This document shows, one piece after another, positions 25,270 to 36,200 of a stretch of 64,000 nucleotides of DNA; positions within the stretch are counted from its first letter, which is position 1; the number at the start of each line of letters is the position of its first letter. Where the stretch lies: contig SVFY01000017.1 of assembly GCA_015056625.1 (NCBI GenBank), positions 1-64,000 on the forward strand. Direction: 5' to 3'. The notes beneath the pieces were generated by a model. That model was not told the DNA's origin. It made no database searches and saw only the letters and a list, made by a program, of their open reading frames with translations. Position numbers and translations under genes: made by a program. This DNA comes from Butyrivibrio sp. (GTDB lineage: Bacteria; Bacillota; Clostridia; Lachnospirales; Lachnospiraceae).

Positions 25270-26925
25270 TCACACTTTGAAACAGCTGCCGCCAACGAAT
25301 TCTCTGCAGATGGAGTTTCGTGGGAGCATTGAATTATCTACACTTACAAAGTAGTCAAGGAACTTCAAAAGGCGCTTGGCCTCATAATACTCTGGTTCAT
25401 CCTTCTCAATCGAAAACAGCAACGGCTCAGCATACTGCTTGATTACAGCAAGCTCATAGATCTGGGCTGAGTTGAACATGGCGTCGGCTTCTTCCTGGAA
25501 TGGGAAGATGTTAGCCTCTTCTCCTGCTCTTACAGAAGGCCACATGCTGATAGTCTTCTTGGCAGAAGCGCCTCTTGTCCTTGCATCTCTTACAATTCTT
25601 CGAAGGAGCCTTCCGTCAGTGGTCGCAATCCTGTTGTGGTCGTCAATGCTCAGTGTTGTAAGGCAACTTATGTATATCTTGTACTTGGACTCAGCAGGAA
25701 GTGAATAGCTCATCTTCTCATTAAGTCCATGGATACCCTCTATTACCAGAATATCGTTTTTACCAAGCTGCAGATAATCGCCGTTCATCTCTCTCTTGCC
25801 TGTCACAAAGTTAAACTCCGGCATTTCGACTCTCTCGCCATTAAGAAGCCTTGTCATATCCTTGTTAAACTGCTCAACATCAAGAGCCTCAAGGCACTCA
25901 AAGTTGTAGCTTCCATCTTCGTTAAGAGGAGTGTCCTCTCTGTTTACAAAATAATTATCAAGGCTTATTGGGTGAGGATTAAGGCCGTTTGATCTTAGCT
26001 GTATTGAAAGTCTGTTGGCAAAGCTGGTCTTACCAGATGAGCTTGGTCCTGCGATCATTACAAACTTAACATCAAGGCGCTTAAAGATATCCATTGCAAT
26101 CTCACCGATCCTGCGCTCCTGAAGAGCTTCCTGAACAAGGATCATGTCTCCGATCCTGCCAGAGCAGATCATATTGTTAAGGTCGCCTACGTTCTCAATG
26201 CCCATCATGCTGCCCCAGTCACTTGAGAGCATCATGGTGCTAAACAGCTTTTCTCTTGGCTCAGATACAATGAGCTTTTTGGTGTTCTGTCTTGTTGGCA
26301 GAGTAAGTAAAATTCCATCGTGATACTTCTGAACCTTGAACTTCTCTATGTAGGAAGTGTTAGGCAGCATGTATCCGTAAAAATAGTCATAGAAACCATC
26401 CAGCTTGTAGACGTTGATCTCAGAGCTTCTTCTGTACTTAAGAAGCCTTACCTTGTCCATCATGCCCTGTTTTCTGAATATCTCCACTGCCTCATCAAGT
26501 GGATAAACCTTCTTGGTGATAGGAAGAGCGGCATCAAGTATCTCTGCATATCTGTCGGAAATCTTTTTTACCAGTTCCTTGGTAACATTGATGCCTCTTA
26601 TGGTGCAGTAAAGGCCATTGCCAATAGTAAAATCAGCCTTTAAGGAGACGCCGTTTTTACTGCCTCCAGTCACATCGATCACAGCCTTGATCAGGATCAT
26701 AAGGCCTGTTCTTCTCATGGTCTTAAAGCCGATGTTATCTTTGAATGTGATAAAAGACAAAACGCCATCCTTCTTCACAGTCTTCATAAGCTCCCGGATC
26801 TTGCCGTTAAACATTACTGCGGCAATCCTGTCGTCATAGTACTTCTGATATTCCTTAGCAATTTCTTCAAAGGTAGTGCCCTTTTCGTAGTCTTTTTCTG
26901 CTCCATTAATAGTAATCTTAGGCAT
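25270..26925 (-). CDS. nucleoside kinase with TGS and uridine-kinase domains
   Basis: A 551-residue protein. Residues 1-60 look like a TGS domain (ITINGAEKDYEKGTTFEEIA), followed by a region like the second additional domain of threonyl-tRNA synthetase. The C-terminal half is a P-loop uridine kinase: Walker A GPSSSGKTSFANRL, then SLDNYFVNREDTP and IEGIHGLNEK. This fused layout is common in Clostridia and Thermotoga and is usually named nucleoside or uridine kinase. CAAGGAG precedes the ATG. It lies 15 bp after trmK and ends the dgt-dnaG-rpoD-trmK run. The 39-bp inverted repeat stands directly after its stop. Confidence 0.85.
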   Translation of the reverse strand: MPKITINGAEKDYEKGTTFEEIAKEYQKYYDDRIAAVMFNGKIRELMKTVKKDGVLSFITFKDNIGFKTMRRTGLMILIKAVIDVTGGSKNGVSLKADFTIGNGLYCTIRGINVTKELVKKISDRYAEILDAALPITKKVYPLDEAVEIFRKQGMMDKVRLLKYRRSSEINVYKLDGFYDYFYGYMLPNTSYIEKFKVQKYHDGILLTLPTRQNTKKLIVSEPREKLFSTMMLSSDWGSMMGIENVGDLNNMICSGRIGDMILVQEALQERRIGEIAMDIFKRLDVKFVMIAGPSSSGKTSFANRLSIQLRSNGLNPHPISLDNYFVNREDTPLNEDGSYNFECLEALDVEQFNKDMTRLLNGERVEMPEFNFVTGKREMNGDYLQLGKNDILVIEGIHGLNEKMSYSLPAESKYKIYISCLTTLSIDDHNRIATTDGRLLRRIVRDARTRGASAKKTISMWPSVRAGEEANIFPFQEEADAMFNSAQIYELAVIKQYAEPLLFSIEKDEPEYYEAKRLLKFLDYFVSVDNSMLPRNSICREFVGGSCFKV

Positions 26926-26940
26926 ACTCTTTTCTCCTTG

Positions 26941-27723
26941 TCAGTCAAAAAAGTCTAGAAGTAATTCTATGTCACTAAGCTCAGTAGCAACTTCCCTGAA
27001 CCTGTCAGGGTGCTGATCTTTATTTAAACTAGTAATTATTGAAGAGCCAACTTCCCTGCCATGCTGTAAATATGACTTTAAAAGTTCATCTCTTCTAAGA
27101 ATATTGTAAAGGCCATATTCATCGGAAAGTCTCAGCGCGTCATCCCTGCTTACAGCCAGCTCTCCCACAAGTTTTTCAAGGGAAGCCTCGTATTTTTTCC
27201 CATCTCCTGTGAAACTGACTACCATAGGAAAATAGTACTTGCCGTCCTCAAAAACCATGTGTTCGTCTACTATCTCAAAACCCCTGCCTCTCATGTAACC
27301 ACGAAACTCCGGGATATCTGACTGTGGCTGCAATACTCCGGCCTCTATCCCAAGGGCTGTGATATCTCTTTTTTCGAGAATGCTCAGCATGAGCTTGCCG
27401 CCCATACCTGCTATCACCAGAGAATCAGCCTCTCCTGCTTTAAGGCCCAAAAGTCCGTCTGAGAGCCTTACCTGTACCTTGTCTGCAATACCAAATTCCG
27501 CCACGTTGCTTGCGGCTGAAGATAATGGACCCTTTCGCAGATCCATGGCTATGGCGCTTTTGGAAATCCCAGCAAGGACCAGATACATGGATACATATCC
27601 GTGGTCACAGCCCACATCTGCAGTGCAGGAAAATGAGTCAAAGTTTAACGTCCCCATTGACTCACCAACAGTTATCAGCCTTTCCGACATTCTGCCCTTT
27701 AGAACATCTAATCTGTTGTCCAT
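26941..27723 (-). CDS. trmK: tRNA (adenine(22)-N1)-methyltransferase
   Basis: Methylates N1 of A22 in the D-loop of tRNA using SAM. The 260 residues start RMSERLITVGE, and the Rossmann SAM site is DVGCDHGYVSMYLV. The catalytic-domain block DSLVIAGMGGKLML and the C-terminal coiled region ending LSDIELLLDF fit TrmK. Its position just after rpoD is the usual one in Firmicutes. AGGAAA lies 8 bases before the ATG. Confidence 0.92.
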   Translation of the reverse strand: MDNRLDVLKGRMSERLITVGESMGTLNFDSFSCTADVGCDHGYVSMYLVLAGISKSAIAMDLRKGPLSSAASNVAEFGIADKVQVRLSDGLLGLKAGEADSLVIAGMGGKLMLSILEKRDITALGIEAGVLQPQSDIPEFRGYMRGRGFEIVDEHMVFEDGKYYFPMVVSFTGDGKKYEASLEKLVGELAVSRDDALRLSDEYGLYNILRRDELLKSYLQHGREVGSSIITSLNKDQHPDRFREVATELSDIELLLDFFD

Positions 27724-27744
27724 ATAGTTTTCCTATCAGTTTTA

Positions 27745-29373
27745 TCAGTCGAGGTAATCCTTGAGCTTGCGGCTGCGGCTTGGATGACGGAGCTTACGAA
27801 GTGCCTTTGCCTCGATCTGTCTGATACGCTCACGGGTTACGTTGAACTCCTTACCAACCTCTTCAAGGGTTCTTGCTCTTCCATCGTCGAGACCAAAGCG
27901 GAGGCGAAGTACCTTCTGCTCACGCTCTGTAAGAGTATCAAGAACCTCAACCAGCTGCTCTTTAAGCAGTGTAAATGCTGCAGCATCTGCAGGTACAGGA
28001 ACGTTGTCGTCCTGAATGAAATCACCAAGATGGCTATCTTCCTCCTCACCGATAGGAGTCTCAAGAGAAACAGGCTCCTGGGAAATCTTGAGGATCTCAC
28101 GTACTCTCTCAACTGGAAGGTTCATCTCTTTTGCAACTTCCTCTGGAAGTGGCTCACGGCCAAGCTCCTGAAGAAGCTGACGGCTTACACGGATGAGCTT
28201 GTTGATGGTCTCAACCATGTGCACAGGGATACGTATTGTTCTTGCCTGGTCTGCGATAGCTCTTGTGATAGCCTGTCTGATCCACCATGTAGCGTAGGTT
28301 GAGAACTTGAATCCCTTTCTGAAATCGAACTTCTCAACGGCCTTGATAAGACCAAGGTTGCCTTCCTGGATAAGGTCAAGGAACAGCATTCCTCTTCCTA
28401 CATATCTCTTTGCAATACTTACAACAAGACGAAGGTTGGCTTCTGCAAGGCGCTTCTTGGCTTCATTGCCTTCGTAAACTGCCTGCTCAAGCTCTTTCTT
28501 CTTGGCAGCTGAGAGCTTGTTCTTGCCCTCGTCCTCAGCAAGTGTCTTCTCAGCGTCAATTCCTGCCTCCATAGCCTTGGCAAGATCGATCTCCTGCTCA
28601 GCTGTAAGAAGAGGTACCTTACCAATCTCCTTAAGGTACATTCTGACAGGATCCTCAATGCTGATACCATCAGGCACTGACAGGTCGATATTCTCCATAT
28701 CAACCTCGTCCTCATCTGTAAGGACCATATCGTCATCGTCAGGAATATCATCATCAGTATCTGATACTCTAAGAACGTCTATTCCGGAATTTTCTAAAAC
28801 TTCAAGGACATTATCGAGCTGTTCCTCGTTAAGCCCCATATCTGCAAAGAAATCGCTGATCTCAGCATACTCAAGAACGTTTTTCTTTTTCTTGGCAAGC
28901 GCAAGGATTTCCTTGATCTTCTGGTTAAAGAGCTCCCTGGTTGCCTCATCAAGCTCTCCATCTGCAGCTGCTGCAGGTGCTTCTTCGGTCTTTGCAGCCT
29001 TTCCTCTTGTCTTCTTTGCTGGCTTTTCCTCTGCTGGCTCTGAAGCCTTCTTGGATGCCTTGGAAGCCTTAGCTGGCTTTTCTTCTGCAGCTGCTTCCTT
29101 TGCTGCCTTCGTAGTCTTCTTTGCAGGTGCCTTAGCTTCTTCAGCTGCCTTAGCTGCCTTTGTGGTCTTCTTAGCAGGCTTTTCCTCAGCTACTTCTTCA
29201 GCTGCTTTCTTGGAAGTTTTCTTCTTGGTATCTTCCTTCGCAGTAGCCTTAGTAGCAGTAGCCTTAGCAGTTTTCTTTGCAGGTGCCTTTGTTTCTTCCT
29301 TGACAGCCTTTGTTGTCTTAGCTGCCTTGGTCTTCTTCTCTGTTTCTTTTGCTGTATCCTTCTTAGTTGCCAT
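27745..29373 (-). CDS. rpoD: RNA polymerase primary sigma factor with long Lys/Ala-rich N-terminus
   Basis: The housekeeping sigma factor, 542 residues. Region 1.2 is [17 protein letters not shown], region 2 holds [31 protein letters not shown] and [13 protein letters not shown], and region 4 ends [15 protein letters not shown]...[22 protein letters not shown]. The first ~135 residues are an unusual low-complexity tail of Lys, Ala, Thr and Glu (repeats such as [10 protein letters not shown]) in place of a compact region 1.1. It lies between dnaG (28 bp) and trmK (21 bp), the classic macromolecular-synthesis operon. Confidence 0.96.
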   Translation of the reverse strand: MATKKDTAKETEKKTKAAKTTKAVKEETKAPAKKTAKATATKATAKEDTKKKTSKKAAEEVAEEKPAKKTTKAAKAAEEAKAPAKKTTKAAKEAAAEEKPAKASKASKKASEPAEEKPAKKTRGKAAKTEEAPAAAADGELDEATRELFNQKIKEILALAKKKKNVLEYAEISDFFADMGLNEEQLDNVLEVLENSGIDVLRVSDTDDDIPDDDDMVLTDEDEVDMENIDLSVPDGISIEDPVRMYLKEIGKVPLLTAEQEIDLAKAMEAGIDAEKTLAEDEGKNKLSAAKKKELEQAVYEGNEAKKRLAEANLRLVVSIAKRYVGRGMLFLDLIQEGNLGLIKAVEKFDFRKGFKFSTYATWWIRQAITRAIADQARTIRIPVHMVETINKLIRVSRQLLQELGREPLPEEVAKEMNLPVERVREILKISQEPVSLETPIGEEEDSHLGDFIQDDNVPVPADAAAFTLLKEQLVEVLDTLTEREQKVLRLRFGLDDGRARTLEEVGKEFNVTRERIRQIEAKALRKLRHPSRSRKLKDYLD

Positions 29374-29401
29374 TTTTACTCTTTCCTTTTCTATAGTTTA
29401 T

Positions 29402-31180
29402 TTAGTCGTCAGGAGAAATATCTGCGTGAGATAGTTTTTCCAGTTCTTTCTTGCCCTGTATGGTTTTTGTCAGATACTCAGGGTCATCAAGTTTAAGTTC
29501 CTTTTTCTGGCGTTCATATCCAGAGTGCTTGACTGAGTAGATGATATCCCTAAAGGCTTTGCGCCTCTGCTCTTTAGTCTCGATCTCCACCAGGTTGGTA
29601 TTGAACATCTCAGCTACCTGCCGGTGTTCTTCCTCGTCTGTGAAGTGATCAAGCACTGATGCCGGTGAAAAGTTCCCGGCCTCCAAGCCTTTAAAAAGCT
29701 CTTTTGCAACACTTCTGTATAGATCATCTGAGAAATCCTCAGGTGTTACCCATTTTGTGACCTTAGGGAAAATTGCAGGTTCATCCGAAAGCCAGGTAAG
29801 TAGGAGCCTCTGGTTTTTCCTTGCTCCATCGTCCGGACTCTTTTTTACTGCTATTCCGGATTTTGGTCTTTCTATCTGTCTTACTCCGCCGCCTCTTGCA
29901 GCAGTATCAGCTACAAGCCTTCGAAGGTCATCTATGGCAAAGCCAAATCTTGCTGCCACAGCTTCAATATAGTTTTCTCTCTCGAGAGCCTCTTCAAATT
30001 CGCAAAGCTTGCCTGCCAGTTCCCTCTGGAACTCGGTCTTGGACACAGGATCATTAAAATCATATCTGGACTGCATGACCCTGACCTCAAAAAAGAAGGT
30101 GTTCTCTGCGTTTTTGATCCTCTCTTCGAAAGCCTCTCTGCCCTCGTTTTTAATGAACTCGTCCGGGTCCTTGTGGGGACGAAGATCAAGTACCTTGCCC
30201 TTAAGTCCCGCATCCTTAAGAATGCCAATTCCGCGAAGAGCTGCCTTGGTTCCCGCTTCATCGCTATCGTAGGACAGTATCACAGTGTCTGTGTACCTCT
30301 TAAGGATCATTGCCTGACCTGGAGTAAAAGCCGTTCCAAGGGAGGCAACTGCCATGTCAAATCCCGCCTGGTGCATGGCTATAACGTCCATGTAGCCCTC
30401 GCAGATTATCATGTATCCAGCCCTTGAATTCTTGGCGTAGTTAAGTCCAAAGAGATTTCGGCTCTTATCAAATATCGGAGTCTCAGGTGAGTTTAGGTAC
30501 TTGGGCTTGGCATCTCCCATAACTCTTCCGCCAAAGCCAATGACCTTGCCTGTTGCATCCATTATAGGGAACATGACTCTGTTCCAGAACTTGCCTGAAG
30601 TGCCTCTCTTTTCATCAAAGGAAGCAAGCCCCGCCTCGATTATCTGTGTATCCGAATATCCGAGCTTTTTAAGATGAACCACAATATCACTGGAATTAAG
30701 CCCTGAATAGCCAAGGCCAAAGTGCTTAATGGTATCATCAGTCAATTCCCTCTTTCTAAAGTACTCAAGTCCCACCTGGCCTTCAGGCCTTTTGAGATTT
30801 AAGTAATAGTACTTGGCAGCCTCCTTATTGATGTCAAACAGGATCTGCTTTTTATCCCGAAGAGCCCGGGCCTTCGGCGAATTGTCCTCTTCAGGGAGCT
30901 TGTAGCCCACCCTGTCTGCCAGCTGCTTAAGTGCTTCTGCAAATGTTAAGTTGTCATATTTCATCAAAAAAGTGATCACGTTACCGCCGGCTCCGCAGCC
31001 AAAGCAATAGTACATCTGCTTGCCTGGTGACACGGAAAACGAACCGGACTTCTCATTGTGGAAAGGGCACAGGCCAAAATAGTTGGCTCCCTTTTTCTGA
31101 ATATGGACATACTGCCCTATCACATCCACAATGTCATTGCGCGACCTGACTTCTTCTACAATCTGATCTGAATAGCGCAA
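29402..31180 (-). CDS. dnaG: DNA primase
   Basis: Makes RNA primers for replication. At 592 residues it has an N-terminal zinc ribbon (CPFHNEKSGSFSV, then YYCFGCGAGG), a Toprim domain (IICEGYMDVIAMHQAG; then LSYDSDEAGTKAA with the metal-binding acids) and a C-terminal helicase-binding part. The start is a TTG at 31180 (LRYSDQIVEEV), preceded by a purine-rich GGGGAAAAGAAA; no better in-frame start exists. It stands between dgt and rpoD. Confidence 0.95.
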   Translation of the reverse strand: MRYSDQIVEEVRSRNDIVDVIGQYVHIQKKGANYFGLCPFHNEKSGSFSVSPGKQMYYCFGCGAGGNVITFLMKYDNLTFAEALKQLADRVGYKLPEEDNSPKARALRDKKQILFDINKEAAKYYYLNLKRPEGQVGLEYFRKRELTDDTIKHFGLGYSGLNSSDIVVHLKKLGYSDTQIIEAGLASFDEKRGTSGKFWNRVMFPIMDATGKVIGFGGRVMGDAKPKYLNSPETPIFDKSRNLFGLNYAKNSRAGYMIICEGYMDVIAMHQAGFDMAVASLGTAFTPGQAMILKRYTDTVILSYDSDEAGTKAALRGIGILKDAGLKGKVLDLRPHKDPDEFIKNEGREAFEERIKNAENTFFFEVRVMQSRYDFNDPVSKTEFQRELAGKLCEFEEALERENYIEAVAARFGFAIDDLRRLVADTAARGGGVRQIERPKSGIAVKKSPDDGARKNQRLLLTWLSDEPAIFPKVTKWVTPEDFSDDLYRSVAKELFKGLEAGNFSPASVLDHFTDEEEHRQVAEMFNTNLVEIETKEQRRKAFRDIIYSVKHSGYERQKKELKLDDPEYLTKTIQGKKELEKLSHADISPDD

Positions 31181-31203
31181 TTTCTTTTCCCCATTTCAAT
31201 ACT

Positions 31204-32214
31204 TTATAGAACTGTCCAGGATTTTGGAATGTAGACCTCCTGGAAGGTGGCAACTGCGTATCTGTCTGTCATTGAGCTTACATAATCGCAGACTATACGC
31301 TCTCTTGAAGCCTCGCCCCTGTCCATCATCTCCTTAAGATAGTCAGGAAGCTGGTCGATGTGTCCCACATAGTAGTGGTATAGGATCTTGATCATGTCAT
31401 CGACCTTGGTCTCCTCCCCCTTAGCCACCGGATTAGTATATACTCTCTCAAACATAAAATGCCTAAGAGCGTGGAATGCCTCATAGACTTCCTCTGACAT
31501 CCTGATGTCATCCTTGTCCATGCTGTTGGCTATGATATCGTGAATAAAACCGTCAAGCCACTCTCCCTTGGTGTGTCCCAAAACCCTGGTGATAGAATCC
31601 GGAACATCGCTCTCTTCAATGATCCCGCCTCTTATGGCATCGTCCATGTCGTGGTGCATGTAAGCGATCTTGTCAGAAAGACGCACAACCTTGCCCTCAA
31701 GGGTTCCTGGGGTTAAATCCATCTCATGATTTACGATCCCATCGCGAACCTCCCAGGTAAGGTTAAGACCCTTGCCATAGTTCTCAAGCTTCTCAACTAT
31801 TCTAAGGCTCTGCTCGTTGTGCTTGAATCCTTCAGGACACTCAGCATCGAGAGCTCTCTCTCCAGCATGACCAAAGGGTGTATGTCCCAGGTCATGACCA
31901 AGAGCAATGGCCTCCACCAGGTCTTCATTTAACCTAAGTGCCTTGGCAATAGTCCTGGCATTTTGTGAAACCTCAAGGGTATGAGTCATACGGGTCCTGT
32001 AATGATCTCCGTCTGGAGACAAAAATACCTGGGTCTTATCCTTGAGACGCCTGAATGACTTAGAATAAAGGATCCTATCGCGATCTCTCTGGAAACAAGG
32101 CCTGATATCACAGGGTTTTTCTTCTTTTTCTCTTCCCTTGGAATTCATGCTAAGACAAGCATGTGTGCTTAAGATCTGAGTTTCTCTTTCTTCAAGTTTC
32201 TCACGTATCTTCAA
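31204..32214 (-). CDS. dgt: deoxyguanosinetriphosphate triphosphohydrolase-like HD protein
   Basis: Hydrolyses dGTP or related dNTPs to the nucleoside and triphosphate. The 336 residues hold the HD-domain metal site: RMTHTLEVSQ (His), then ALGHDLGHTPFGHAGE (HD pair) and a later DKIAYMHHDMDD. The start is a TTG at 32214 (LKIREKLEERE), as the family begins in this way and no ATG is close. It is the first gene of the dgt-dnaG-rpoD-trmK-kinase operon, just after a terminator. Confidence 0.92.
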   Translation of the reverse strand: MKIREKLEERETQILSTHACLSMNSKGREKEEKPCDIRPCFQRDRDRILYSKSFRRLKDKTQVFLSPDGDHYRTRMTHTLEVSQNARTIAKALRLNEDLVEAIALGHDLGHTPFGHAGERALDAECPEGFKHNEQSLRIVEKLENYGKGLNLTWEVRDGIVNHEMDLTPGTLEGKVVRLSDKIAYMHHDMDDAIRGGIIEESDVPDSITRVLGHTKGEWLDGFIHDIIANSMDKDDIRMSEEVYEAFHALRHFMFERVYTNPVAKGEETKVDDMIKILYHYYVGHIDQLPDYLKEMMDRGEASRERIVCDYVSSMTDRYAVATFQEVYIPKSWTVL

Positions 32215-32248
32215 TGCTGTTCTTCTTTCTCAGGTAGATTATGAGGAC

Positions 32249-32288
32249 AAAAAAAGTCCCACATCTGTTATTATTCGACGTGGGACTT
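32249..32288 (-). terminator. terminator upstream of the dgt operon
   Basis: AAGTCCCACGTCG pairs with AGATGTGGGACTT across a short AT loop and is followed by TTTTTTTG on the minus strand. It ends the transcript of the gene at 32315-32626. Confidence 0.9.
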
Positions 32289-32314
32289 CAAAATCCTTTT
32301 TATTTATAGAAAAT

Positions 32315-32626
32315 TTATTTTGTCCATTCACTTTTGCGGCTCTCATACTGATCATTTATCCATGCTACAGCCGCTTCAAAGCCCTCCTGAGACACATCAA
32401 AATTCTCGGAGGTCATCAGATCCTTGTCAGTATTTGCATAGGAATAAGGCTCTGGCCACACGGTAGCCATAAGTGTCGCCGGACCTCTGTCTTCCTTCTT
32501 TACGAAAAAGACATTCTCCAGCGGTTCTCTTGCCAGCCTGTATCTCATTCCCTTGTGACTGCCAAAGTACGCCTCTCCATATTCATAATGCGTCAAATTA
32601 AAAAAGCTTGATAACTCAATTTCCAT
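32315..32626 (-). CDS. hypothetical protein
   Basis: A 103-residue soluble acidic protein with several aromatic residues (THYEYGEAYFGSHKGMRYRLAR) and a C-terminal helix FEAAVAWINDQYESRKSEW. I do not recognise the family. The ribosome site is weak (GGGAAG about 13 bases before the ATG at 32626). It lies 49 bp after the membrane coiled-coil gene and is followed by a strong terminator, so it is probably the last gene of that small unit. Confidence 0.6.
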   Translation of the reverse strand: MEIELSSFFNLTHYEYGEAYFGSHKGMRYRLAREPLENVFFVKKEDRGPATLMATVWPEPYSYANTDKDLMTSENFDVSQEGFEAAVAWINDQYESRKSEWTK

Positions 32627-32675
32627 ATTTTAAAAAACTTCCCATCTGCTGCCATTTTGCGCAAGAGCGCAGCAA

Positions 32676-33155
32676 TCATCTGAATCTGCTAAAGAACTGC
32701 GCCATAGGTCCAACTGTGGCCTGAAGATCAGTGATCGCCTTATTGAGTCCTTCAAAATCAATACCAGCCATATTATTAACAGCCTGTGTAAGCGGCTCAG
32801 TATTATCATTGACCAGCTGATTTAAATTCTTACTAGCCTCTGTCATCTCCGCAACCATGGCATTGATATTCTCAACAGAACTGCTGGCATCTGCCACCAT
32901 CTGGTCAATATTGGTAAGCGTCATGGTCACCTTTGGCACAAGCACCACCATAGCCACAAGCACAACTACAAATATACCAACCGTAGCCAGTGTCGTTATT
33001 CTCTGTAAAAAGAGCTGTTTCTTGCCGATGCGAACCAGCGCTGCAATGTCCTGCTGGCTTACTGCGTCTGCTACTACAGTATTATCAGATGCAGGCACAG
33101 GTAGTTGATCAACTTCTGTCTCCTGAACATCTTTGATATTCTCATTATCGCTCAT
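32676..33155 (-). CDS. single-pass membrane protein with helical C-terminus
   Basis: A 159-residue protein. Residues 1-45 are cytoplasmic, ending in a basic patch RIGKKQLFLQR. One membrane helix follows (TTLATVGIFVVVLVAMVVLVP). The rest is a helical, Asn/Met/Val-rich segment with heptad character (IDQMVADASSSVENINAMV...LNQLVNDNTEPLTQAVNNM) that resembles the periplasmic or coiled region of MCP- or Mce-like proteins. AAGGGGG precedes the ATG at 33155. Function unknown. Confidence 0.65.
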   Translation of the reverse strand: MSDNENIKDVQETEVDQLPVPASDNTVVADAVSQQDIAALVRIGKKQLFLQRITTLATVGIFVVVLVAMVVLVPKVTMTLTNIDQMVADASSSVENINAMVAEMTEASKNLNQLVNDNTEPLTQAVNNMAGIDFEGLNKAITDLQATVGPMAQFFSRFR

Positions 33156-33189
33156 ATCGTATACCCCCTTAGCTAAGATTATACATCAA

Positions 33190-33225
33190 AAATAAAATAC
33201 AGGGCTGTGAAAATTCACAGCCCTG
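33190..33225 (-). terminator. terminator of carB
   Basis: Perfect 11-bp arms CAGGGCTGTGA/TCACAGCCCTG with an ATTT loop and TATTTTATTTTT downstream on the minus strand, 5 bp after the carB stop. Confidence 0.92.
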
Positions 33226-33229
33226 CCAC

Positions 33230-36200
33230 TTAGTTCTGGTGGTACTCCTGCAGTGACTTGATGTGGCCGCAACCCTTGGCCTTGACTTCGGTGATACCTT
33301 CAGCTGCTGCCTTAGCTGCTGCTACAGTTGTAATGTAAGGAATGCGGGCCTTAATTGCTGCGCGGCGAAGATATCCGTCGTCGTGCTCTGCCCCCTTTCC
33401 GATTGGTGTATTGATCACAAGCTGCACATCACCATTCTTGATCACATCCTCTACGTTTGGCCTTCCGCCTTCGTAGTTCTTCATGATCCTGACTGCATCA
33501 ATGCCTGCTTCTACTATGTTCTCAAAGGTCTTGCCTGTGGCGTAGATCTTGAAGCCCTCATCCGCAAAGGCTCTTGCAATATCTGCAGCCTCTGGCTTGT
33601 CCTCAGAATTAAGTGAAATAAGTACTGCTCCCTCAAGCGGAAGTGCAGCTCCTGCTGCCTCCTCGGCCTTAAAGAATGCTTCGCCAGGAGTTCTTGCAAG
33701 TCCTAAAACTTCTCCAGTTGAACGCATCTCAGGTCCAAGTACCGGGTCAACTTCAGGGAACATATTAAATGGGAATACTGCCTCTTTTACTCCGTAGTAA
33801 GCTGGCTCATCCTTGGACTTATTGTCAATAAGCCCCTGAACAGGTGAAGGTCTTCCAGTAAGCTGTGATGTGATAATATCTGTAGCTACTGGTACCATCT
33901 TTATTCCGCAAACCTTGGATACAAGAGGAACTGTTCTTGATGCTCTTGGGTTAGCCTCAAGAACATATACAGTGTCGTCCTCGATGGCATACTGCATGTT
34001 CATAAGACCAACTACGTTCATCTCAACAGCGATCTTTCTTGTATATTCCTCTATGGTGCGAAGGTTCTTTTCAGAGATGTGCTTGGATGGAATGATGCAG
34101 GCTGAGTCTCCGGAGTGGATACCAGCAAGCTCGATGTGCTCCATAACAGCAGGTACAAAGGCCTGTTTTCCATCACTTATGGCATCTGCCTCGCACTCAA
34201 GTGCGTTGTGAAGGAATCTGTCAATAAGGATAGGTCTGTCAGGTGTTACGCCAACAGCTGCCTTCATATAGCCTTCCATGCTCTCTTCGTCTCTTACGAT
34301 CTCCATTCCTCTTCCGCCAAGGACAAAGGAAGGACGTACCATTACGGGATATCCGACTCTTGCAGCGATCTCCTTTGCGCCTTCTACGTCAGAAGCCATT
34401 CCTGACTCTGCCATAGGGATACCCAGCTTTTGCATCATGATGCGGAACTGGTCTCTGTCCTCTGCAAGATCGATAACCTCAGGAGTTGTACCAAGGATGT
34501 TGACGCCCTCCTCCTTGAGCTTGGCTGCAAGGTTAAGAGGTGTCTGTCCTCCAAACTGAGCGATAACTCCAACAGGCTTCTCTTTTCTGTAGATCTGAAG
34601 AACATCCTCAAGAGTAAGTGGCTCAAAGTACAGTGTATCTGATGTATCATAGTCAGTTGAAACTGTCTCTGGGTTACAGTTTACAATAATGGTCTCAAAT
34701 CCAAGCTTCTTAAGGGCAAGCGCTGCATGTACACAGCAGTAGTCAAATTCAATACCCTGACCGATCCTGTTAGGACCTCCGCCAAGGATCATGATCTTCT
34801 TGGAATCACCTGATCCCATGTTCTTAGGGTTCTCAAGGTTTGCGCCTCTCTTATAGGTTGAGTAGTAGTAAGCTGCCCCTTCAGTACCATATACGTGAAC
34901 GCCGTCCCACTCCTCATTAAGGCCCTGTTTATCTCTTGTATTTCTGATATCATCCTCAGAAACATCAAGTATCTGGGAAAGATATTTATCTGCAAAACCA
35001 TCTTCCTTAGCCTTAAGCAGTGCATCTTCTGAAGGAACCTGTCCCTTAAACTTTGAAACCAGCTCTTTTTCTTCATCAACAAGCTCTTTAATCTCGTTAA
35101 GGAAATAGTGCTTAACCTTGGTTATATCAAAGAGCTCATCAACAGTGATACCCTTCTTAAGTGCCTCATATATAAGGAAATATCTCTCTGAGGAAGCATC
35201 CTTGAGCATACGAAGGAGCTCAGTCTTGTCCATCTCCTCGTATTTTTTTACGTTGCCAAGGCCGTATCTGCCCTTTTCAAGAGACCTGATAGCCTTCTGG
35301 AAAGCTTCCTTGAAGTTCTTGCCAATGGACATAACTTCGCCCACGGCTCTCATCTGTGTTCCCAGCTTGTCCTCTACGCCGTGGAACTTCTCAAATGCCC
35401 AACGGGCAAACTTAACAACAACGTAGTCACCATTTGGAACATATTTATCAAGGGTTCCAAACTTGGAATCCGGTAGTTCTGAAAGTGTAAGTCCTGTGGC
35501 AAGCTTGGCTGATACAAGGGCAATCGGGAAGCCTGTTGCCTTACTTGCAAGGGCTGATGAACGGGAAGTACGAGGGTTGATCTCGATAACAACGATCCTG
35601 CCAGTCTTAGGGTCATGGGCAAACTGTACGTTGGTTCCACCGATAACACCGATGTGCTCAACAATCTTGTAGGCCTGGCGCTGAAGCTCTTTCTGAAGGT
35701 CCTCAGAAATTGTCAGCATAGGTGCTGTACAGAAGGAATCACCTGTGTGAACACCAACAGGGTCAACGTTCTCGATGAAGCATACGGTGATCATGTTGTT
35801 GTCCTTGTCTCTTACAACCTCAAGCTCAAGCTCTTCCCATCCAAGGATTGACTCCTCAACAAGAACCTGGTGGATGATAGATGCTGCAAGGCCTCTTGCG
35901 CATACAGTCTGAAGCTCTTCCTTGTTGTAAACAAGTCCGCCGCCTGCGCCGCCCATGGTGTATGCAGGACGAAGAACTACAGGGTAGCCAAGTTCGTCAG
36001 CTTCAGCCAGGGCCTCTTCGATGCTGTAGCAGGCCTTTGATCTTGCCATATCAATGCCCAGCATGTCCATGGTCTTTTTGAACTCAGTTCTGTCTTCGCC
36101 TCGCTCAATTGCGTCAACCTGGACACCTATTACCTTAACGTTATATTTTTCGAGGACTCCTGCCTTATATAGCTCAGAGCACAAATTAAGACCAGATTGT

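Noticed and set aside
24876..25295. Minus-strand open frame of 139 residues over the 54-bp array and inverted repeat
   Set aside because: The frame is open only because the array period is a multiple of three; it has no ribosome site, starts inside the repeat family and overlaps the kinase gene end.
28502..29434. Plus-strand open frame of 310 residues rich in Ala, Ser and Phe
   Set aside because: It is the antisense shadow of the Lys/Ala/Glu-rich start of rpoD; codon bias of the sense strand creates it, and it has no start signal.
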